Origin: Clonostachys chloroleuca
Taxonomy: Eukaryota; Ascomycota; Sordariomycetes; Hypocreales; Bionectriaceae
Direction: 5' to 3'
Assembly (NCBI GenBank): GCA_037952775.1
Contig: JBANAY010000004.1
Span: 11,842,001-11,906,000, forward strand
DNA: 64,000 nt
Each line of letters begins with the position of its first letter. The stretch's first letter is position 1. The translations under genes were made by a program, and so were the position numbers. Shown one piece after another: positions 9,006 through 21,036 of this stretch. Below the pieces are notes generated by a model. That model did not search any database. It worked only from the letters and a program-made list of their open reading frames with translations, and had not been told where the DNA came from.

Positions 9006-12000
9006 ATGTCGAGCATGATATGGCAAATTGTGCTTCTAGCACTTGGGTAGGCGCTCGCTTGAAAGCAATTTCCCCAATGTCGTCGATTAACACTTTCTAC
9101 CAGGTTAACTTCGGTTCTTGCGCAGGATAGGACGGTGACTGTGACGAAGACTATCACGGCTTGCGGCTCGGCATGCTACTCTACCCTTCCTGAACGCACG
9201 TTAACCGTATACATTTGCACCACTTCGACTACACGGACCGGTATCTTCAGCCCTCCGTCTCCTGGGCATAGTTCTACCCCCATGCCCTCGGAAACTATAT
9301 GGACCGAGACCATGCCTTCATTTACACCCGGGCCGCCAGCGTCATCACTTACGACTCTGTCCCAATCTGTGAGCAGCAAGCCAGGCCAACCAAACCGTCC
9401 AGGTCCTCCCTCTTCTACCACTTCCTCCAGCTCAGGGTCCCAGGGCCAGACTCAAAGCACCCGTACCGCTTCGTCGGGAACGCCATCTCCAACAGGCCCT
9501 TCCTACTCAATTACCCTGTCAAAGCCCACGTCAACGAGTGGGAGCACAGCCGAAAATTCTTCGATGAATACATCCCAAACAGGGTCTTCCCCAAGCGGAA
9601 GACCAAGTAGCACTTCATCGCCAGACTCAAACTCCTCCTCAGCCCCCTCTACCAAGCCTACCTCCCCGAGTACATCTCCGCCTGGCACGCGCGATATCAG
9701 CAGTACGGGTATTCCCACTTCCAGTCCAGGAGACCGGACGACAACAGTAAAGATTAGTTCGACCAGTTTTATCACGGTCTCCAAGTATACAACCGTCAGC
9801 GTGTCAAGCCCCGGGGTTCCTAACACATCGAGCGATGCAGGGTCCAGCCTCAGCGACAACTCAACAACAGGGAAGTCGGATGCAACCCTTCCAACTAGCA
9901 CATCTATCCCGTTAGGAAGTTCTACCGGATCCAGTCAAACTACGAACGTCTCCAGTTCTAATTCGATTTCTGGCTCCACGAGCTACCCAAGCTCACCAAC
10001 AGGCTCAGTCCCCGGGACGTCACGAACATCAGTTGTTTCTCCAACAGGAAGCCAGTCCGTAACGGGATCCACAAACTATTCTCGCCCTGGCTCCTCTACT
10101 ACTTCTCAGGCGAGTGTTGAGACTTGCACTGAGAGTACCAAAACTCCATGTTACTCGAATACGAAGACGCAGCCTTCGGCAGCCAGTAGTAACAGCTCAC
10201 CTACGGCACCTACTACAGGTCTTACTTTCAGCATACCAACTGGTAGCACACCCAGTGCGCCTACAACAGGGCCGACCTTGACGACACCCAACAGTTATAC
10301 AACAGAGACAACCTCAGGCACGCCAACCGCACCCACGACTGGTCTAACTTTTACTACTCTATCGATGTCTACAGGAAGCTCGACCTTCACTCCGCCGACG
10401 GCTCCCACCACCGATCTGACATTCAGTAATCCAGCTGAAAGCTCAACCCGTTTGACTTCAAGGATGCCAACAGTCCCTACCACTGGATTGACTTTCAGCG
10501 CATCTAGTTCTTCTACCGTAGATCTGAGTTTCAGCAGATCAACCACGCCGACAGCAGGCCTGACCCTCACCACACCGGCAGCGCCAACGACAGGTCTGAC
10601 CCTTAGCGCACCAACGGGATCTACGGGATATACGAGTTTCACTGCACCAACAGCCCCTACGACGGGTCTAAGTTTCACTTCCCCCAGTAGTTCTACAGTA
10701 GATCTGAGGTCAAGCACATCAACGGCGCCCACGACGGGATTGGTGTCCACTACCCCAAGTGCTTCGACAATAGACTCTACTTCAAGTGCACCAACCGTGC
10801 CCACGACGGGCCTGACGTTCACTACCCCAGATACTTCTATGATAGATCTGACTTCGAGCACTGCAACAGCGCCTACAACAAGGCTAACTTTCACCACACC
10901 CGGCGTTTCTTCAATAGATTCGGTGTCGAGTACACCAACCGCACCGACAACAGGCCTAAATTTCACTAGTCCCAGTGCTTCGACTGTAGATCTGAGTTCA
11001 AGTATACCATCCGCGCCTACGACGGGCCTGACCTTCTCAGCACCAACTTCCTCTACACCAAGCCTGACTACTAGCACCCCGAGGAGCCTTAATACCGGTT
11101 CATCTAGTATTCATACAACCTCTATGTCAGATACTACATTGCAATCACTCTCCACCTCAACAGGAATTGGGAAAACTTCTTCAAGTAGCTCACGCTCAGA
11201 CATCACATCACCAGATAGCTTGAGCACTCATACTGATTCCTCAGAAACCTCTTCCCGTTCAAGTACAGGGGCGTCATCACTCACACCATCTACATATCCG
11301 AGTAATGTAATTACCGATTCAATTTCCAATTCCAGAACAACACAAACGACGGACTATTCACGGCCAGCCACCACTTCAAGCCATGGTTCGTCAAGCCAAC
11401 AGCTATCATCGCCACCATCTTCCACGGTGTCCTCAGTTTCTCAAACCGAAAACTTTTCCTCGTTTACATCCAGTAGCTTCACCCAGGCGTCCAGTCAATC
11501 CATAACATCTCAGGTTCATTCTAGCAAACCTTCCACTGAGGTTAACTCTACACCGACATCTTCTACGGAAGTATCGAGTTCTAGAAACGAAAATAGGTCA
11601 TCCTCGCAAATTACCACCTCATTTCAGATCACCATTTCTACGACATCCGATGTTCAGTCATCTCCAACATCTCGGCCGGCAACGCCTTCTCTGAGTTCTA
11701 GTTCCTCTTCGGTTTCGGCTTCTTCGGACAAAACACCAATATCTACCACATCTCGAGGATCTCCGACTGGTTCTACATCGACAAGCTTGGGTGATTCAAC
11801 GAATCTATCCAGCACCAGGTATACAACCACTGGAGATGAGAAATCTTCCACTATTAGCACTAACTCATCCGCATCAACTACCACTGGGGTCCCCTCTAGC
11901 TCGAGCAGTAGTTCTTCATACAGCAACTCTACTAGCATGACTTCGGGTCTAAGCTCTTTAATTTTATCTTCTTTCACAACTTCTACTAGTACTGGGATGG

Positions 12001-12433
12001 GCACGACAAGTAATGGGTCAATGTCAACACCCACAGAATCAACGAGCTCAAGTGACGCAGCAAGGCCTGGTACAAGTTCGAGATCTACACCAAGCACCAT
12101 GCGATCTTCAGCTGGAACCTCAACCCCAACAACCTTATCCTCGTCTTTCACCTCACAAGGGACTCCCTCCTCGGGGACTGTGGTATCATCTACCCCAGCT
12201 ACCAGCACCGGGGACTACAGTTTTGGCCTCTCGACCACTGATTCAACAGGAGGGCGGACCACATCGACTTCATCCAGTCAAACTTCTTCAATTTCTTCTA
12301 CCCCGGGTAGTTCCACGAGCCCAAGCAGACAAGAATCAAGCACGGTTTCCTCGGCTTCACAGTACCTCCCCCGCCGGCTTATGGACATTTGCCCCCCGAC
12401 TACGGCCACACCCTGACCACGGTACGAATCTAA
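9006..12433 (+). CDS. Secreted Ser/Thr-rich repeat protein, cell-wall or adhesin type
   Basis: Exon 1 (9006-9046) encodes MSSMIWQIVLLALG. An intron at 9047-9103 (57 bp, TTAAC branch, CAG) joins it to LTSVLAQDRTVTVTK, completing a signal peptide that probably ends near VLAQ. The long exon from 9104 encodes about 1,000 residues dominated by Ser, Thr and Pro, as expected of a heavily O-glycosylated wall or surface protein. Four cysteines lie near the N-terminus (TACGSACYS, VYICTT) and two more in ETCTESTKTPCYS. Residues encoded at about 10200-11050 form 13 tandem repeats. The 3' end is ambiguous: unspliced, the frame stops at 12416; a possible 56-bp intron (12307-12362) would give a Pro/Tyr-rich tail ending at 12433. 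I see no GPI-anchor signal, but a changed 3' end could supply one. Confidence 0.75.
10195..11060 (+). repeat. Thirteen tandem repeats of about 66 bp (22 aa), core APTTGLTF
   Basis: The core APTTGLTF or a close variant (VPTTGLTF, APTTDLTF, TPTAGLTL, APTTGLNF, APTTGLVS) occurs 13 times, mostly every 22 codons. The stretch between cores often reads TTPSASTVDLTSS-like. Codons differ between copies, so the array is old or diversified rather than a recent perfect expansion. Confidence 0.85.
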
Positions 12434-12465
12434 ACCAACGGCAACCATCATCCTACCCTGCAAGT

Positions 12466-14594
12466 CTAATGCGCAAACCTGAAATCAAGCCTCTTGTTCC
12501 CTTCATCAGTCGTCGTGTCCAGATAATGCTTCCTCTCCTCCTCCGTCATCGCGTTCCACTTCTTGTCGCGGCTCTTGTTCCTCCAGACGTAGTACGCCTT
12601 GGTCAAAAAGTACAGCGCAATGTTCATGGACGCGACCGCAACGAGGTTCTTGTTACCCCGCGCGTACCGAGGAGCGTCGTCCTGGCGGTACACGTTGGAG
12701 GCGATGATGCCCGAGGCCTGGACGGACATGTTGTACACGGCCGCCGACACAGTCCGGAGGCGTACCGCGTTCGAGTTCTTGGAGTTCCAGCTGACTTGGA
12801 TGGCGTGCGCTAGAGTGTTTTTCGTTTGATTAGTTATGTTATGTTATACAATTTAATTATGTTTTTCTTTCTAGCTCGAGTCTGGACTTACGTGATGGGT
12901 ATGCGAGCAAGAGTGTCAGGATGACCCAGCCAACCCATTTATTGATCTGTGTGATGTCGACGACGTTAAGGTATATCAGGAAAGGGAGAATCCAGATCTG
13001 TGATATGACTGTGACGTAGGCTCTCTGCTTCAGAGTTTCAGAGATGTATGTGATGCCCAATATGGTGACGATCGAGAGTGCCATGGGCGGCACCGTGAGA
13101 AGGTTCGTAATAATGACGCTGAATCCGAGCTTCCGGAGCATGAGCGTAAAGTATTGATTTGTGGGATTCACAGGGATGCTCCAGACGAGTCCGATGGCGT
13201 AGAGTGGCCACATATCGTAGTCTGCCAGAGACTGCAGCAGCAACTTCGGGGTGATTGGCTGGCGGTTGTGCATGTCTCCCTTGCTAGGGTCATCACGAAT
13301 GACGCGGTTCACCATGATGGTTTCCTCACTTCTCGGCGTCAGTGATGGTAATCTTATTGAGAAATAGAATCTACTTACCGTTCAGTGAACCAGCCATCTT
13401 TGCCCCGCAGGATACCCTTGGTTTGAGTTGGCCCTGCAGGCATCAGGAAAATGGCAAATATACCAACAACCAGGGTAAGGATGCCCTATGTGAGATATCA
13501 GGTTAGCTCATATTGCAAATATGGGAAATGTCTCCGAAATACCTCGAAAAGGAAGAGCCATCTCCATCCTTCCAGGCCATGAAGACCTCGAAGTTGAAGG
13601 AATCCAGCGCCCAAAAAGCCTGAAAGAATGTCTGCGACTTGAAGTGCGGTCCAGAAGTAGGCGAGTCGGACAGAGAGCTCGGCTCCTTTATAAAAGTAGC
13701 TCAAGTACAGAATGACATCTGGGATGAATCCTCCTTGCTAGGATAATATAAGTAGATGTTTTCTGAAAGCACTGTTGAGGAACAGTTTACTGACCAGAAT
13801 TGCTAGGAGAGAACGACAAGCCAAAAACGACGTTCTTCCGTTGAGCCAGAACTGAGCCTGTTATGAAAGCGATGGTCAGTACGGTCTTGTTCAATATTAT
13901 CAAGGGCAAAACACGAACCCCAGAAACAATACTCCACAGGCACAGCTGAAGAGGGATCCATCGATCGGGTCCCATCCACTTGCTAATAAGCTGGGATGGC
14001 AACTCGGCACAGAGGAAGGACAGCCTGAACACTGTGAGTCCAAGATTGTAATCTAGGATATATTAGTGCCTTGGTTGCATATCTAATTGTATGATACCGA
14101 TACATACCATTTGTAGTCATCCCCAGATCTCCAAGAAAGTTGTCAGACACAGCTTGAGAGATATTGGAACGGTCCAGCTCAAGAGCAATGAACATGATGC
14201 AAGCGAAGACCATGATGCGTATGTCAATCTTTCGGATTATCTTCTTCTCTTCATTGATCGTCCACCGTGCCAGTGGGTCGAACCTATGAAGGTTCTCCCA
14301 GTCTGCCCGGGGCTGGTACCGCTTTGCCAGATCCGGATCATCGAACACAGACTCTTGCGTTGCGATGGCTTCCCCGTCAGTGATCGTCTTGGAACGCTGC
14401 CACCAGAAGGTGTTCTCTGCGAGGGGAGATCCGAGGGGAGGGATATCAGGTATTGAGCGTGTTTGGACTTCATACTGCTCCTTCTCAGTGCCCGACAACA
14501 CCTGTGAAGAATTACTATTGTTCTCGCCGTTGTCGGACGAGGAAGTGTTTGCCTTCTCAGTGCGCTCAGCACGCCGAACGAAAGCAGTCGACAT
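12466..14594 (-). CDS. MFS transporter, Dal5/Soa1 (anion:cation symporter) family
   Basis: Plasma-membrane permease of the allantoate/sulfonate/nicotinate class. Seven exons read on the minus strand: 14594-14108, 14052-13919, 13857-13795, 13737-13543, 13485-13379, 13328-12892 and 12809-12466, giving 588 residues. All joins restore family sequence, such as [45 protein letters not shown] and [16 protein letters not shown]. About 12 hydrophobic helices follow a long hydrophilic N-terminus. The second intron uses the weak donor GTTCGT. The acceptor before EETIMVNRV is a GAGAAG tandem site, so one residue may be optional. It is divergent from a TauD-type dioxygenase. Yeast Soa1, a Dal5-family member, imports sulfonates, so a sulfonate substrate is likely but not proven. 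Confidence 0.88.
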
Positions 14595-14704
14595 GACTCA
14601 GCCCGGTAAACGGAGAATTAAAAATTGTGTGTCGTCGTTGTATTCGCTAATCGTCTTGATATGAGATCTGTTTCTCATTTTTCTGAACTTTATCGGCGTC
14701 TCCT

Positions 14705-14711
14705 CTTTATA
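14705..14711 (-). promoter_or_regulatory. TATA-like box of the MFS permease
   Basis: TATAAAG on the minus strand, about 110 nt upstream of the permease start codon. Confidence 0.5.
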
Positions 14712-15358
14712 GGGTGTCTTTGGGTGGCATGCAGATCCTGGTTTCGCAGGGAGCGAGTTCGAGCACGACATTTCGACAAACGCGCACGATAACAATGGCT
14801 GAACCAGTGATGTGATATTCTAGACCCCTGGTAAACAAGGGGGATGGATAAGATAAACCAACAGTTCGCCTCAGCTTCTCGGAGGCGTGATTGCGGCGTT
14901 TCAATAGTCCCAAGGTCAACGCAGCTAACTTTCATTCTGTATCATACTGGGCATTGATCCCGTCATAATGGTCTTCACAAGCTACGTTCGAGACAATTCT
15001 ATTAATTTCAGCTTCTTCTCGAGCTAGAGCAGTGTTAAATCAACAAAGAATACGCAATGTAGGACTACATTGGTGGCTCCAGTTTAGTGACAACCCTTTG
15101 GAAAATGGAATATTACCCTACAACCTCGGATGTAAAGCCAAACATGCTTTTAAGTGGGGATAACTGAACGAAACTGCGGGATCTTACCCATGGTCCGATC
15201 GAGGAGTGTCCACGAGTATGTTCATGATGGCATCGCTGGTCAAACTGGCGCAACTTGCGATGTCCGCCGCCGATGACCGCAATATGCAGCATGACACATG
15301 TTAGCGTACACTAGAGACCCAGGGCGATTGCGATTTCTCCATTATTCGTGCCGGGAGG

Positions 15359-15399
15359 GAGAGAGATTCCACTTTGTTAATCGAGGCGAAATCTCTCTC
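15359..15399. repeat. 10-bp perfect inverted repeat in the divergent promoter
   Basis: GAGAGAGATT at 15359-15368 is mirrored by AATCTCTCTC at 15390-15399, with a 21-nt spacer. It lies between the two divergent genes and could be a bound site or simply a GA/CT-rich tract. Confidence 0.6.
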
Positions 15400-15936
15400 A
15401 TTTACGGTATCTCTCTAGTTTCGTAAACCTCTTCGCGTATCAATCGCAGGACTCACTGTCATGTTGTTGAAGAATGTAGTGCCGTATCCATCGATCAATT
15501 CCAAGTCCGTTTTACTGTACAATGCTTCTTATCTGTGCAGTGTTTCCCAAGTCTATCGTCTCAGAGCACGTAATAGCGTAGCGCCTATTCGCCATTTGGT
15601 TTGGGGGGATGGGAGCACGGCAAGATGGCCAATCATTACCCTTTCAGTTCCCATTTCCAACCAAATTTGAGATATGAACTATACATACGGGATGCATTAG
15701 CTCGAGATGACCGAATCACAACTTGTTATTGTCAAGATGCGACGCACCCAAACTGTGGGGGGGATCGCGACATGTGGCTGGGGGTTGGCGCCATATCTCC
15801 CATGCAACGGTTAATCAAGAACGTGAGACCGGATGTCGGATCATTCACCAGTTTGTAATCACAGGCCTCCTAGATCTTTGGCAATAGATCATATGTCATG
15901 TGTCAGGATAGCTACATGACTGCGTGGTGCTTCAAT

Positions 15937-15943
15937 TATAAAA
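15937..15943 (+). promoter_or_regulatory. TATA-like box of the TauD-type dioxygenase
   Basis: TATAAAA about 105 nt upstream of ATG 16045. Confidence 0.5.
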
Positions 15944-16044
15944 AGGGGAAAGATCTCTCGATAAAACGGCATCGGGTTGAGTAAGCGTAACATCAATCTG
16001 GCAACTAATCTTTAAACTCGCCAACTTTTATCAATTTTCTCGTC

Positions 16045-17309
16045 ATGGCTCCCTCTGCTATTGAGGTTGACTCTGTCAACACCAAGTCCAAGTACCCCGC
16101 GCCCCTCCAGCTATCGGGCGCTCTCAAGGACTATGAACATTTCGAGGTCACTCCTTCCATTGGTCGCGAGTATCCCAAGGCAAATTTGGCGGACCTTCTC
16201 AGTGCTCCTAACTCTGATGACTTGATCCGAGATCTGGCAATTACCAGTACGTACAACTCTCATATAGATAACAAAGAGTCAAATGTGCGGGCGTGCTAAC
16301 TATTGAAAACCCCAAGTCTCCCAGCGAGGCGTCGTCTTCTTCCGCGCACAGGACAACCTCACCAACGAGCTCCAGAAGAAGCTCATCATCAAGCTCGGTG
16401 AGCTTACAGGTCGCCCATCAACCTCGGGGCTGCATATCCACCCAGTGCTCAACTCGCAGCGAGACTTGGGTGGCGATGACCTAGAAATCAGCACCATCAG
16501 TTCCAAGCAGCACAAGCAGATTTACAAGAAGCCAGAGGAGAACGACGGAGTCGTCCCGAACAAGAAGGAAGGCCCCCAGTGGCACGCTGATATCTCCTTC
16601 GAGCCCGTTCCCGCAGACTATTCCTCTCTGCGCCTGACGGAGCTACCAGCAACTGGAGGAGGTGAGTAGTTGCTGAGAGTCTCAAACAAGTCTTGGTCAT
16701 TCTGACTAATATCCTTCTGTAGATACTCTCTGGGCGTCAGGATATGACATCTACGACCGACTCAGCCCTGCTTACCAAAAGTTTCTAGAGTCTCTGACCG
16801 CCACGTTCAAGCAGCCATACTTCAGCCAGGCAGCGGAGCGTAATGGTTTCAAGCTCTACGACGCGGAGCGAGGATCCCCAGAGAACGTAGGAAGTGAATT
16901 GAAAGCCATTCACCCCGTTGTCCGAACCAACCCCGTCACCGGCTGGAAGAGCGTTTTCCCCGTTGGAGGACACGTTGGTCACATCAACGATGTGACCAAG
17001 GAGGAGAGCGACAATCTTCTCAAGTGGTTCCTCAAAATCGTGGCAAGAGACCACACTCTCCAAGTCCGTCTTAAGTGGCAGCAGCCTAATGACATCGGTG
17101 AGCATCAACCCGCTTCGACTGGGATGATTTGTGCTAACTCAAACTGAATAGCCATCTGGGACAACCGCAGTGTGTTCCACTCTGCTACCTTTGACTACCT
17201 CGATATTGGCGACCGTTTTGGTGTGCGCGTAGTCGGTATCGGCGAGAAGCCTTATTTCGATCCTCAAAGCAAATCGAAGTTTGAAAGCTTGAACGCAGCT
17301 TCTGCATAG
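16045..17309 (+). CDS. TauD/TfdA-family 2-oxoglutarate dioxygenase (probable taurine/sulfonate dioxygenase)
   Basis: Fe(II)/2-oxoglutarate-dependent oxygenase of the type that oxidises sulfonates to an aldehyde and sulfite. Exons are 16045-16246, 16317-16661, 16723-17097 and 17152-17309, totalling 1080 bp and 359 residues. Introns have normal GT-AG ends and CTAAC/CTAAT branch sites. The HxD iron-binding pair is in QWHADISFEP, the distal His in DNRSVFHSATFDY, and the 2-oxoglutarate-binding Arg in GDRFGVRVVGIG. Length is typical of the fungal TauD group. It is divergent from a Dal5/Soa1-type permease, matching the yeast pairing in function of Soa1 with the Jlp1 sulfonate dioxygenase. Exact substrate (taurine, isethionate, other, or a herbicide-like compound) cannot be told from sequence. 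Confidence 0.9.
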
Positions 17310-17657
17310 ACTCATTCAGAAATGAATTGTGATACCAGAATGTCAATACAATTTTCTTAAACACTTATGATTCATCCTACTATGAGGAGCGTAGATTACC
17401 GAGATAAGGAAGGATATTCACCATGGGCTTAGGCGTACAATGAAAGCTTTAAGGTAGATCCATTTGTTCTGTTTCATGCCTGCTTTTGCTCGCTTAACGT
17501 ATCCGGCCAATCTATGGCGGCACGCTCAAGCATCTTTCTATAAGTTCCTGTCTATATGGAGCTCTAAGTTCTATCATGTAGCTCTATAGGATATGTCATG
17601 ACAAGTAAAACGTAAAAAATAGGGGAGGCCCTAGTTAGACCAGTCTAGCCAAAGAAC
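17310..17657. other. Convergent intergenic region
   Basis: About 350 bp of AT-rich sequence between the 3' ends of the dioxygenase and the DUF89 phosphatase. Nothing else is seen. Confidence 0.5.
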
Positions 17658-19416
17658 CTAACCTTGTGACAAGGAGACAACAGCCCACTTGCCGTGCCAT
17701 GCCCACTTTCGAGCGCCGGTCTCGATGTCGCCGCCGATCTTCTTCAGCTCCTCATCTTGCCCAGGCTTGAGGCCGACGACGACATCAGCCTTGCAAGTTC
17801 GCAGGGAGAGGACATTGACGCCCGAGCCGGGACCCAATGGGCCGAGAGCCTGGGGGAAGGGAGTGGTGGTATCCCAGTGAGCCTAGAAAAGTCGCAACAA
17901 GTTAGAAATGATTTCGCCTCAATTGCCAACCAGGGATGTGTCGAAACTTACATCGCCAGTCAGCTTTCTGTAATTAAGGTCACCCTTGAAGATGACAAGC
18001 TCAGCAGGCTTAAGCTCTTCGTGTAGCTCAGGGGCCTCCTTAGGGAGACGCCAGAAGCTGCCACCACGGGTCCAGTACCGGTTAGGCACCAGAGTGATCT
18101 GGCCATTCTTGTATTCCGAAGCCCAGTCCTGGTGGACAAAGAGGAGATCCTGCTCCTCCTTGGCGGTGAGGGCGACTGGGACCTTGCCCTGAGCCTTCTC
18201 GTCGTCGTTTGGAGTCTCGAAGAAACGCTTGGGGTCCGAAAGAGCGTCGAGTGTGGCAGTCCAGTCACTGGGCAGAACGTCTGAGACGAACCACGGGATG
18301 GACTTGGGGCGGAGAACGATCTGGGTGGCCAAGCCGGTGGCGAGGAGGAAGCCGCCGAGGATAATGTCAACGTAAAGCTCGAAGCCGGCGTTGTCGAGGA
18401 CAAAATCGATTCTTCGCTCCTTCTTACCCTCGTCGCGGGCCTTCTTGAGAATCTCATAGGCCTTTGGGAGGTCATTGACCAGAATGTTCTGCTCTGCGGC
18501 CTTGCGAGCCTCTGAGCCCTGAAGCTTCTGGATGTCTTCGTAGGTCATGTTAGTCAGAAGGGAGAGATCAGTGGCGTTTCCCCAGAGGCAAATCTCGAAG
18601 AATTCCTGGAAGAGAATCTTCTCAGCCTCAAGGTTGTGAGTCTTCTCCTTGTCGGCCTTGAGATCGGAGACCAGCTCCTTGTACCGCGAGGCTAGCTCGA
18701 GGACAGCATTTCGAGATGTACGGAAAGTGTCAAGCTTCTGGATGGCGAAGAGATCATACTCCTTCCAGTGCTTGGTGAGATTGAAGAAAGTGCTAATACG
18801 TCTATTAAAGTGCCCCCACTGGTCAGCTTCACAGAGAAAGACCAGTAATAATATAGGTAGCCCAAAGGATGTCTTACCGGTACATGTAGCACTCGGCGAA
18901 GAGCCATGTGACGTCCAACCAGGAGGGATTTCCTCGGTCTTGGATTTCTTTGTTGTAAGCAGCAACCTCGTCGGGGAACTCGTCGTTGACAATAGGCCTA
19001 GGGAGGACGTTAGTTCGGTGTCGCCTAGGCAATTGTAGTGATTGGAGCGGCGTACGTCAACTTGGCGTCGTTCACCACCTCGTCCTTGAGGGTGGTGAGC
19101 TGCTCAATGATCTTCTTGCCCTCGGCCTGCTTCTCAGCACCTTCGGCCTTGGATGTGGACTTGGTGATGTCCTGAATAGCTTGGGTCTGGAATGTCGAGT
19201 CAGAATTCGGGGCCAATTGAGTCGCTGGAGGAAGATAAAGGGGCCAATTCTACGAACCAGGATGGTAGGCCATCGCATACGGACTGAATCGCTGGCGAAG
19301 GACTTGGGGTCCGAGGTGATGGACTGGGCTGAAACGACCGAAGATGATTAGCACATTCTGTATCCAAACTAACGACGGGATGGAAGCCACTCACGGGTCT
19401 TGGTATCGTACTCCAT
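17658..19416 (-). CDS. DUF89/ARMT1-family damage-control phosphatase
   Basis: Metal-dependent phosphatase of the family that includes yeast YMR027W (Hrt2) and human ARMT1, thought to remove damaged or excess sugar phosphates. Six exons: 19416-19395, 19328-19258, 19186-19056, 18997-18878, 18801-17952 and 17882-17658, totalling 1419 bp and 472 residues, close to the yeast protein. N-terminal RMRWPTILTQAIQDITK and KKIIEQLTTLKDE fit the helical domain. The core has the metal-site motifs DNAGFELYVDIILGGFLL and VIFKGDLNYRKLTGD followed by AHWDTTTPF. The exon-2 donor is the weak GTTCGT. The small first exon encodes only MEYDTKT plus one base. Presumably cytosolic; no targeting signal is seen. Confidence 0.9.
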
Positions 19417-21036
19417 CCTGTCTGCGTATAACCAAAAAGGACAGAAACTAGAAAACAACGATAATGGTAAGCTTGAGATGAAGGTAAAGAGCTCGAAGGA
19501 GAAGTAGGAAAAAGTAAGGAGAAGAAGGATAGGTTTCACGCTTTGACTGGCGCAACACGATAAGATGCAATGTCGGTGGCAGGTACCTGAAGCTATAGTG
19601 GGCCTGCCCCTCCATCGTGCTCCGTTCAGCGGATGATGGATGGAGGGGCAGCCACCCGATAAGGGACAGCGGGCTCTGCCAGTGGCCGCGACGGGCTGCA
19701 GGCCCCGCTACAGGCTCTGCGATAAAGGCTAAGGGCAGCAATGGCCCTGAGTACCCGCTATGAGGTCATGAAAACGGGCCCAAATTGGGTCCGTGTCCAG
19801 CGGCTGCAGCAGGCGTTCGCCAGCGCTGCGGCCACTGGACAGAATCCCATTACTGTTGCTGCTGCTTCTCCATAATAAACCAGCCCGTAGCTGCTCTTGT
19901 CCACTCGTGCTGACGCGAGTCTTGTACCTGTAGGTGAGATGTCATAGCAGGTACATGCTTGAGCGACGAGAAGAGATTTCAGGCGGCATGAATTAAAAGT
20001 TTTCCGCCGCTTGCGCTCGCATTGGACGAGCCAGCGCCATGGACCAGCCACATTGCCAGGTACCTGCTGCTGGTTGGCGGTATCGCTCATAGGTGAGCTA
20101 AGATGAAACACCCAATGCTTCGTCAGATTTCGATGCGTACAGTCAAACTGCGGCATTTGGTCGGTTCGGGATGATCCCTCGATGGCGATCCATCCTCATT
20201 CTGGAGAAAAAAATTATTTTCCTGAGACAACAACCTTGAGACAAATCATCCGCAGCAAACTACACTCACTACCCAGGTCATAACGACTCAGGCTTGTTCT
20301 ACCAATTCAATATGGGCAGATGAGCCCCTCCTGGCATTCGTTTACCTCACACCTTGTCTTTTATCACTCAGCTTTTATAACTAGTCCAGGCGAAGGTCTG
20401 AGATCTATCTTTTTTTTTTTCAGCTGTACCAATGACTGCCATTCGATAAGCATGTGAACAGGGAGAACATTGAAAGGCTAGTTCCATGCATATGCATTAC
20501 AAGGACTGATACAAATCTACATTTCCCAGCCAAACTGGCGAAAAGGGCGAAAATGTCGCAATATGAATGAATCAGAGCGACAAACTAACACGGCCCTATG
20601 TAATTGTCTACAGAAAAGCCGCAGTCTTGTTCACTGACTTGTACAATGATGAAAGATCCCCGAGAGATGCTCTGTAACAATGGATCCTGGTGGGGCAAAA
20701 CGAGTCATTGCGGGTCGCGACTCGGGATTCATTTGGCACTCACCGGAAAACTCGACCTCTTATTTCTTCCAGCGGCGGAATGTTTGAGCTGCGTGATGGA
20801 AGAGAGGTTCTAGGCGTACATAGTAGATGGCGATCGTGATGGTAGGGCAGGCAATTCGATTGAACTGCTAGATATGACACAAACCAGAAGAAGTACCTGG
20901 CTCCTATGTCCACAAAGAGATGAGGTTGGAGGTCAGCGTGCTACAAATCTCGGTTCCAGGAGCGTTGACGGTGCGATCTATGAATTTACATACTGCGCCA
21001 ACTTCTTCACATAGGTAGATGACTCCCAGAGTACAA
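19417..21036. other. Intergenic, no gene seen
   Basis: About 1.6 kb between the phosphatase start and the rhamnosidase 3' end. The first part is the phosphatase promoter. A T10-11 tract lies near 20411. Open frames here have no recognisable protein features. Confidence 0.5.

Larger units (their letters stand above)
14595..16044. promoter_or_regulatory. Shared 1.45-kb divergent promoter region of permease and dioxygenase
   Basis: No gene is seen. Each gene has a TATA-like box about 100 bp upstream of its start. ATGATGGCAT at 15224-15233 matches the Cys3/MetR sulfur-regulator consensus (ATGRYRYCAT, recalled from the Neurospora/Aspergillus literature) at 9 of 10 positions. A 10-bp inverted repeat lies at 15359-15399. 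Confidence 0.45.

Noticed and set aside
10195..11060. CRISPR-like repeat array
   Set aside because: Repeats are protein-coding, degenerate and directly adjoining, in a eukaryotic gene; no repeat-spacer pattern.
10295..11077. 260-codon minus-strand frame with Val/Gly-rich repeats
   Set aside because: It is the antisense shadow of the 22-residue repeat array and has no start context or independent features.
19758..20156. 132-codon minus-strand frame between the phosphatase and rhamnosidase genes
   Set aside because: No recognisable motif; overlaps likely promoter sequence.
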